Source: an uncultured Bacteroidia bacterium
GTDB taxonomy: Bacteria > Bacteroidota > Bacteroidia > NS11-12g > UBA955
Reading direction: 5' to 3'
NCBI GenBank assembly: GCA_943788195.1
Contig: CALSPH010000001.1
Coordinates: 1,561,595 to 1,625,594 of the forward strand
Length of the DNA: 64,000 nt
Part shown: piece after piece, positions 58,648 through 64,000 of the stretch
Position numbering within the stretch: the first letter of the stretch is position 1
How the letters are laid out: every line of letters begins with the position of its first letter
Translations under genes and position numbers: made by a program
Notes under the pieces: model-generated
Told to the model about the DNA's origin: nothing
The model's input: the letters and a program-made list of their open reading frames with translations, nothing else
The model's database searches: none

Positions 58648-60285
58648 TGATGCGTTTTTTTACTCGTACTTTTGTTTGCATGTCTACTATCATGCAACCA
58701 GCAGCCTGATCAAGAGGTGCAACTGTATTTGTATGGCAAAATCTATACCTGTGATGACCAGTTTTCTATAGTAGATGCGATGGCGGTTTCACAAGGCAAA
58801 ATAATAGAAACAGGTTTAAATGCTAAACTTATTGAGAAGTATCCCAATGCGCAAAGAGTCGATTTAAAGAATAAGGTCGTTTATCCTGGATTGTTTGATG
58901 CCCACTGCCATTTCTATGCATTAGGACGGTTAGAAAGTCAAGTAAATGTGGCAGGAAGCGAAAGTTGGCAAGAGGTACTGCTAAAAGTGAAGGAATATGT
59001 TAAATCTCGTTCCATACAAGAATGGATAGTCGGAAGGGGCTGGGATCAGACGCGTTTTAAGTCAGGACTTATGCCTAACAACATCGCCTTAGACAGCCTA
59101 TTCCCAAATCAACCCGTGCTACTTCGCAGAGTGGATGGGCATGCAGCAGTTGCCAATACCAAAGCACTTGAATTGGCAGGAATTACGAAAGAAACCCAAA
59201 TTGAAGGAGGGGAGATTGAAGTGAAAAACGGCAAGCTTACGGGTATTATTATTGACAATGCGGTTGATCAACTCAGGTTAGCTATACCCAAAGAATCCCA
59301 TGCACAGATTGCAGCTTACTTACTAAAAGCGCAGGAATTGTGTTTAGCTGCTGGTTTGACCAGTGTAACAGATGCAGGATTAAGTCCAGATGTTTTGGAT
59401 GTAATCGATAGCTTGTACAAGGAGAAACAGCTCTTGATTCGCATCAATGCTATGATTATCGCTGATTATAAGGGCTTGAAATACGCCCAAGAACATGGTC
59501 CAATAAACCAGGATCGATTCCGCGTGCAATCATTTAAGATATATGGAGACGGAGCGCTTGGTTCAAGAGGCGCTTTGTTGAAAAAGCCCTATTGCGATCG
59601 CACCAATCATCGTGGGATGCTTTTAACACCTATTGATTCCATTAAAAAATATTGCACTTGGGCTCAGGAAAATGATTTTCAAATATGCACGCATGCAATT
59701 GGGGATAGCGCCAACAGGTTGCTTTTAGATATTTACGGTCAATATACGGCAGGAAAAGACCTGCGTTGGCGTATTGAGCATGCACAAGTGGTTGACACTG
59801 CAGACATTAAGCTGTTTGATAAGTATAGTATCGTACCTTCGGTACAACCCACTCATGCTACAAGCGATATGCGCTGGGCGAATGATCGTTTATGTGAAGA
59901 GCGTATGTCAGGGGCCTATGCCTATGTTGATTTACTCAATGCCTTTGGTAAAATTGCCTTGGGTACGGATTTTCCTATTGAGGATTATAAACCCAATAAA
60001 ACATTTTATGCAGCCGTTTTTCGTCAAAATGAGAAAGGATTCCCGAAAGAAGGATTTCAATCTAATAATGCACTAACAAAGCAACAGGCACTGCTGGGAA
60101 TGACTACATGGGCAGCATATGCACAATTTGATGAAGAACGATTAGGCAAATTAAGCTCGGGTTATGAGGCTGATTTTGTAATCTCCACATTCGACTGGTT
60201 TGATTGTGATAAAAATCAAGTCTACGATTGGAGCCCTTGGCAAGTAGTTATTAATGGTCAAATACTTCTGGATGAAGGCTGTTAA
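58647..60285 (+). CDS. YtcJ-like amidohydrolase lipoprotein, start interrupted by a T-run frameshift
   Basis: The main frame (from 58672 on) is an amidohydrolase-3 family enzyme of about 530 residues: YGKIYTCDDQFSIVDAM, FDAHCHFYALG (HxH metal site), GRGWDQTRF, FKIYGDGALGSRGALL, CTHAIGDSANRLLLD, RIEHAQVVDTADI and ALGTDFPIEDYKPN. No good start exists in this frame. The ATG at 58647 or 58650, overlapping the ricT stop, becomes in-frame if the T7 run 58655-58661 has six T, giving MMRFLLVLLFACLLSCNQQ, a standard lipoprotein signal. The enzymes hydrolyse diverse amides or esters; substrate unknown. Confidence 0.85.
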
Positions 60286-60304
60286 GCCTAAAAAGACCGC
60301 ATTG

Positions 60305-61027
60305 CTAATTGTCGAACCAATTCATTTCTTCTGCATCAATCGGTTGATGGGCAATAAAACCTTCACCATACCTTTTACTGATAAGTCTCCCCATTTGGGA
60401 AGCACGTCCATTAAAGAATTCTAAAAATTCGGGACTTGATATGGGGGTCTGAGGTCCGGGTTGTTCAGAACCCGTGAAGAATTGTGTTTTATAACATAGA
60501 ATTGCCTTCATTTTCTCTTCATAGACTGAGGTGATATTTACAACAAAAGAGGGTTCAATATAATAGTCCTGGATATAATGAAATACATTGTGTGGGCGGT
60601 GCGGTGCTATATCATTCTCATTATGGAATTTTCTAAGACCACTTAGAAAACAAGCATCCAAGACCAGCTGTGCAGCGTAACCATGATCGATATGGCGATC
60701 TTTAGGTGCGTTGCAAAAGACAAAGTCCGGCTTATGACTTCTAATCTGCTCAGCAATTTTGGCTCGGTTATTTTCGGTGTTTTCTATCTTCGCATCTCCT
60801 AGATTAAGATTGTCTCTACTATCCAAAGCTAAAAACGTGCTGGCTTCTTTACTTTCAGCCTTGCGCGTTTCAGCACTGCCTCGGGATCCCATTTCACCTT
60901 GTGTGAGGTCGATGATGCCTATCCAGTGACCAGATTGCTTTAAACGCAATATGGTTCCAGCAGCGCCCATTTCAACATCATCTGGGTGCGCACCAATAAA
61001 TAAAAACTTGAGTTGCTTACTTGACAA
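60305..61027 (-). CDS. bshB1: bacillithiol biosynthesis deacetylase BshB1 (PIG-L family)
   Basis: The 240-residue zinc deacetylase has the PIG-L motifs IGAHPDDVEMGAAGTI (HPDD), GEMGSRGSAETRKAES and KDRHIDHGYAAQLV with FHYIQDYYIEPSFVV, all typical of the BshB1 group in Bacteroidota and Firmicutes. It removes the acetyl group from GlcNAc-malate in bacillithiol synthesis. bshA and bshC are not in the window. The start is TTG 61027, overlapping the upstream lipoprotein gene by 11 nt. Confidence 0.91.
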   Translation of the reverse strand: MSSKQLKFLFIGAHPDDVEMGAAGTILRLKQSGHWIGIIDLTQGEMGSRGSAETRKAESKEASTFLALDSRDNLNLGDAKIENTENNRAKIAEQIRSHKPDFVFCNAPKDRHIDHGYAAQLVLDACFLSGLRKFHNENDIAPHRPHNVFHYIQDYYIEPSFVVNITSVYEEKMKAILCYKTQFFTGSEQPGPQTPISSPEFLEFFNGRASQMGRLISKRYGEGFIAHQPIDAEEMNWFDN

Positions 61028-61526
61028 TGATGTTTATTGTTTTGCTCATTTTTGGCCCGAACGAACTATGGATGCCATCTGCAAATTGAAGCGTGAGGGT
61101 GTGTTTCCCTGGTGTTAAAGTAGGGAATTTTGATAATTGCAAGCTGTCAAACAATTGCCCTTTACCGTAATGTACGTTTGTTTCGTTTGCAGGAACCATA
61201 AGGCCTGAAGGGATTGGATCGCTATCTACCAATAAATGATGATGACCTTTATTTTCTACCACAACTCCAGCAGGTTCAACTTCCATGCCTTCAACGCCAA
61301 ACTCGATTACGAAAGGGAGCTCAATTTCTTGACCATCTTCCAAATTCGGGAAAAATACGTTCTGATTATCTCCTATTTCTCTTTCCGTGTTTATTTCCGC
61401 GGATTGATTTTCTTCCGTTGTTTCTGCAGCATCATCTGCTTTTTCTATACTTTCTGTACTTCCTGAGTTACAGGCCGCAAAGAATAAACTTAAAATAGTT
61501 CCAAAAATTAGTGTACTTCTTTTCAT
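61017..61526 (-). CDS. DUF4399-type lipoprotein
   Basis: Start ATG 61526 gives 169 residues with a lipoprotein signal (LIFGTILSLFFAACNSG, lipobox FAAC); an ORF reaching further upstream is only an extension into the divergent promoter region. After a Glu/Thr-rich acidic linker the C-domain has the DUF4399 pattern VEPAGVVVENKGHHHLLVD, HYGKGQLFDSLQL and LTPGKHTLTLQFADGIHSS. The His-rich GHHHL suggests metal binding, but function is unknown. The 3' end overlaps bshB1. Confidence 0.85.
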   Translation of the reverse strand: MKRSTLIFGTILSLFFAACNSGSTESIEKADDAAETTEENQSAEINTEREIGDNQNVFFPNLEDGQEIELPFVIEFGVEGMEVEPAGVVVENKGHHHLLVDSDPIPSGLMVPANETNVHYGKGQLFDSLQLSKFPTLTPGKHTLTLQFADGIHSSFGPKMSKTINIIVK

Positions 61527-61570
61527 CTTTATTGTTTTTATATAGAACAATCTATTTTGTATTTGGTTGA

Positions 61571-61602
61571 TTGTACAATACAAAAAAACAATTATAATTT
61601 TG
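61571..61602 (+). promoter_or_regulatory. promoter for the HtrA protease gene
   Basis: TTG at 61571-61573, 21-nt spacing, TAATTTTG at 61595-61602; ATG 61627 follows 24 nt later. Confidence 0.55.
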
Positions 61603-61626
61603 CAATAACTAGATATCGAAACAGAG

Positions 61627-63078
61627 ATGAGTAAAAAAGTGAATTTTATTTGGGTAGTTGTGCTTGCATTTGGAATAAGCTTTGCGGGCAATTGGGTATA
61701 CGACAGGGTTAATGCAAGTCCACAGTCGATTAATCAAAACAAAGTCAATAACCTTCAAGGTGAAAGAAATGTCCGTAATGTGAATAATTTCGCCCATTTG
61801 GTAGAAAATAGCTCCTTTGTTGATGCATCTAAAAAAGGTACACCGGCAGTTGTTTATATAAAAACGGTTTCTCAATCTCAAATACAACGCAATCCCTTTG
61901 ATTGGTTCTTTGATCCATACAGTAGTAGAAGTCAAGTGATGACTGGTACCGGTTCGGGTGTGATTATAAGTAAGGATGGTTACATTGTTACCAACAATCA
62001 CGTGGTGAATGGAGCACAATCCATCACAGTCATATTAAATCAGCGCAAGCGAGAATACAAAGCAGAATTAATTGGAGTAGACCCAAGCACTGATTTAGGC
62101 TTACTTAAAATTGAAGCCAATAATTTACCGAGCTTGGTTTTTGGCAATAGCGATGAAGTAGAAGTCGGGGAATGGGTTTTGGCAGTGGGTAATCCATTTA
62201 ACCTTACCAGTACGGTTACTGCTGGAATTGTAAGTGCAAAAGGAAGAAATATCAATATTGTCAATAATAAATTTCCAATTGAAAGTTTTATTCAAACGGA
62301 TGCGGCAATTAATCCTGGAAACAGCGGAGGTGCATTGGTTAACCTCAAAGGAGAACTTATTGGTGTAAATACTGCCATTGCAAGTAAGACGGGTTCATAC
62401 AGCGGCTATGGATTTGCTATTCCTGCAAATATTGCCAATAAGATTGTCAAAGATTTAATTGAGTATGGTAAAGTGAAGCGTGGCTTTACGGGTGTAACCG
62501 TGCAGGACATTGATTATACATTACAAAAAGAAAAAAGCATCTTTATTGATAAAGGAGTATATGTTGCTGGATTGTTGGAGGACGGGCCAGCTGAGAAAGC
62601 AGGTATGCGAGTGGGAGATATCATAACAGCAATCAATGATAAGGCGATTGACTCTAAAGCGAATTACGATGAGGTGATATCTTATTATCGTCCAAGTAAC
62701 GAGTTGGAAGTGAAGTATCTTAGAAATAATGTCAATAAAACAGTTAAAATCAAACTTCAAACCGAAGAAGAAAATACCCAACTCATACGGAAGTATACCA
62801 TTCATAGTGATGACCTTGGTGCTGATTTTACACCAATATCTAAAGCGGAGAAGACGCTTTATGGGATTAGTGATGGAATACGTGTGAATGCCGTGCAAAG
62901 AGGCTATATTGCACGCATGGGTATAAATGACGGTTTCATTATTACTAAATACAATGGCAAATCGTATAGTAAGGCAGAAGATTTGATTGCGGCAATGACG
63001 GTCAAGCGTGGCCGTATTGAAATTGAAGGGATCGGTCCGAATGGAGGACGAAGAAAAATGTCATTTTACGGATACTAG
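61627..63078 (+). CDS. HtrA/DegP-type periplasmic serine protease with two PDZ domains
   Basis: The 483-residue enzyme has a signal anchor (FIWVVVLAFGISFAGNWVY) and a trypsin-like domain with the triad His (IVTNNHVVNGA), Asp (DPSTDLGLLKI) and Ser (INPGNSGGALVN). Two PDZ regions follow: the first around YVAGLLEDGPAEKAGMRVGD, the second around GIRVNAVQRGYIARMGINDG. DegP-type proteases degrade or refold damaged envelope proteins. Its neighbour on one side is a lipoprotein gene; on the other an FkbM methyltransferase gene that starts next to its stop. Confidence 0.94.
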   Translation: MSKKVNFIWVVVLAFGISFAGNWVYDRVNASPQSINQNKVNNLQGERNVRNVNNFAHLVENSSFVDASKKGTPAVVYIKTVSQSQIQRNPFDWFFDPYSSRSQVMTGTGSGVIISKDGYIVTNNHVVNGAQSITVILNQRKREYKAELIGVDPSTDLGLLKIEANNLPSLVFGNSDEVEVGEWVLAVGNPFNLTSTVTAGIVSAKGRNINIVNNKFPIESFIQTDAAINPGNSGGALVNLKGELIGVNTAIASKTGSYSGYGFAIPANIANKIVKDLIEYGKVKRGFTGVTVQDIDYTLQKEKSIFIDKGVYVAGLLEDGPAEKAGMRVGDIITAINDKAIDSKANYDEVISYYRPSNELEVKYLRNNVNKTVKIKLQTEEENTQLIRKYTIHSDDLGADFTPISKAEKTLYGISDGIRVNAVQRGYIARMGINDGFIITKYNGKSYSKAEDLIAAMTVKRGRIEIEGIGPNGGRRKMSFYGY

Positions 63079-63079
63079 A

Positions 63080-63853
63080 TTGAGGTCGTTAATTATACGA
63101 TATGCACTCAGCTGGTTTAGAAAGAACCTAGCCAAAAAGAAGCACTTTGCTTTATTTCAGCAACTTCAAAATATTTCGAATGAAGGACTTGGGTATGGAA
63201 ATGATGCGATCATTTCTCGAGCTGAAATCGCTTTGATTGAACGAGTTGCATCCGTTCTTCCCAAGAATCCGATTGTATTTGATGTGGGGGCCAATGAAGG
63301 GGATTACTTGAAGCATTGGATTGCTCATAATGCAGTAATCCATGCCTTTGAACCAGGCGCAGAAGCATTTGAAATATTGAAAACAACTTATACCGATGCT
63401 GCGGTAATGAATCAATTGGCTTTGGGAGCTGTAGAAGGTGAAGTAGATTTTTATAAGGAAGAACATGATAACAAACTAAATAGCTTAGTAAAACGCAATC
63501 ATTCCAAGCATCAATGGAGTAAGGGTAGTCAGGTTGAGTGCAAGACCTTAGATACCTATTGCGTTGTGCATAATATTGCCGCAATTGATTTTCTAAAGAT
63601 TGATACCGAAGGGTATGAAATGGAAGTGCTAAAAGGGGCAAAGGGTATGCTTAAAAATATCCAGTATATCCAATTTGAATTTGGTGGAGCGCATATTGAG
63701 AATGGGGTTTTCTTTAGAGATTTTTATCAATTATTGAGCCCGATGTTTACCTTATATCATTTAGTGCAAGATGGTCAAGTTGAAATTGAATCCTATCACG
63801 AGAAATTAGAAAATTTTACTGGTGCCAATTTCTTAGCAGTTAATAGAACTTAG
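63080..63853 (+). CDS. FkbM family methyltransferase
   Basis: The 257-residue enzyme has the FkbM/class I methyltransferase core: IVFDVGANEGDYLKHWIAHN (motif I), VIHAFEPGAEAFEILKTTY, FYKEEHDNKLNSLVKRNHS and the FkbM box IDFLKIDTEGYEMEVLKGA. TTG 63080 lies 1 nt after the HtrA stop and fits the frequent TTG starts here. An ATG at 63041 inside htrA would add MEDEEKCHFTDTR, which looks like off-frame sequence. FkbM enzymes usually methylate sugars or lipids of the envelope; the target is unknown. Confidence 0.9.
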   Translation: MRSLIIRYALSWFRKNLAKKKHFALFQQLQNISNEGLGYGNDAIISRAEIALIERVASVLPKNPIVFDVGANEGDYLKHWIAHNAVIHAFEPGAEAFEILKTTYTDAAVMNQLALGAVEGEVDFYKEEHDNKLNSLVKRNHSKHQWSKGSQVECKTLDTYCVVHNIAAIDFLKIDTEGYEMEVLKGAKGMLKNIQYIQFEFGGAHIENGVFFRDFYQLLSPMFTLYHLVQDGQVEIESYHEKLENFTGANFLAVNRT

Positions 63854-63854
63854 A

Positions 63855-64000
63855 ATGAAAGTATTTAATTCTAGGAAGGATAGACTCTTTAAAGGCATTT
63901 TCTATGGAACAATAATCGTTGATTTTATACCTTTAGTTATGCTTTTTTTTATACCATTGGACGAGAGCTCTGTGGTTTGGGTATCAATGATTGGCACAGC
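63855..64000 (+). CDS. start of a membrane protein gene, truncated by the window edge
   Basis: ATG 63855 follows the FkbM stop by one base and opens a frame of 48 codons to the edge: a basic start (MKVFNSRKDRLFKGIF), then a hydrophobic segment (IIVDFIPLVMLFFIPL) and part of a second. Too little is visible to name a family. Confidence 0.55.
   Translation, partial: MKVFNSRKDRLFKGIFYGTIIVDFIPLVMLFFIPLDESSVVWVSMIGT

Overview
The window looks like a chromosomal segment of an AT-rich Bacteroidota (Bacteroidetes) bacterium. The evidence is internal. Four secreted proteins end in type IX secretion (T9SS) C-terminal sorting domains. Many genes are preceded by the Bacteroidota minus-7 promoter element TAnnTTTG. 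Lipoproteins with short lipoboxes are common. The housekeeping genes (prfB, mfd, panD, carA, eno, rpsO-pnp, kdsB, bshB1, hppD) are of the type found in aerobic environmental members of the phylum. I cannot fix the genus. I see no prophage, plasmid, CRISPR array, insertion sequence or rRNA. There is one tRNA, tRNA-Val(TAC).

Layout. 1-11.4 kb is almost all minus strand: a large PKD-domain surface protein with two in-frame TGA codons, a small secreted protein, prfB with its programmed frameshift, then a gene set transcribed from 11.4 down to 5.1 kb (DUF4197 lipoprotein, unknown protein, phospholipase-D-like lipoprotein, VWA protein, MoxR-like AAA+ ATPase, MtfA-like metallopeptidase). 11.4-16.9 kb is plus strand: cinA, a membrane protein, a 2-oxoacid dehydrogenase E2, kdsB, and a B12-binding/GTPase protein that corresponds to only the N-terminal half of IcmF. 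16.9-20.8 kb is a tight minus-strand run: panD, flippase-like membrane protein, heptose-phosphate adenylyltransferase, MATE transporter, barrel protein. 20.9-27.7 kb holds a small lipoprotein, mfd and a large AsmA-like protein. 27.7-33.6 kb holds two T9SS cargo genes separated by a dispersed repeat family. 33.7-37.4 kb is carA-eno-methyltransferase-PAP2 phosphatase. 37.4-44.3 kb contains two more T9SS cargo genes, a barrel protein and a DPP III-like peptidase. 44.4-50 kb has a DUF3467 protein, an arginase-family enzyme, rpsO-pnp, a VWA protein and tRNA-Val. 50-64 kb has a rhomboid protease, HerA-like ATPase, hppD, PqqB-like hydrolase, glycosyltransferase, holB-ricT, amidohydrolase, bshB1, DUF4399 lipoprotein, HtrA protease, FkbM methyltransferase and the start of one more gene.

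Two themes stand out. First, at least six genes are broken by what look like single-base insertions or deletions (12.7, 21.1, 22.9, 49.0, 58.1 and 58.7 kb), several in homopolymers, and one has two in-frame TGA codons. In mfd and ricT the family sequence on both sides of the break is intact. This pattern suggests uncorrected consensus errors, or less likely recent decay. Second, several start codons lie only 4-7 nt downstream of a TAnnTTTG element, which predicts leaderless or nearly leaderless mRNAs. The most biologically interesting points are the IcmF half-protein without a mutase domain, the MoxR-VWA-MtfA gene set, the palindrome built into the mfd promoter and the textbook RF2 frameshift site. 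I found no clearly new defence or mobile system.
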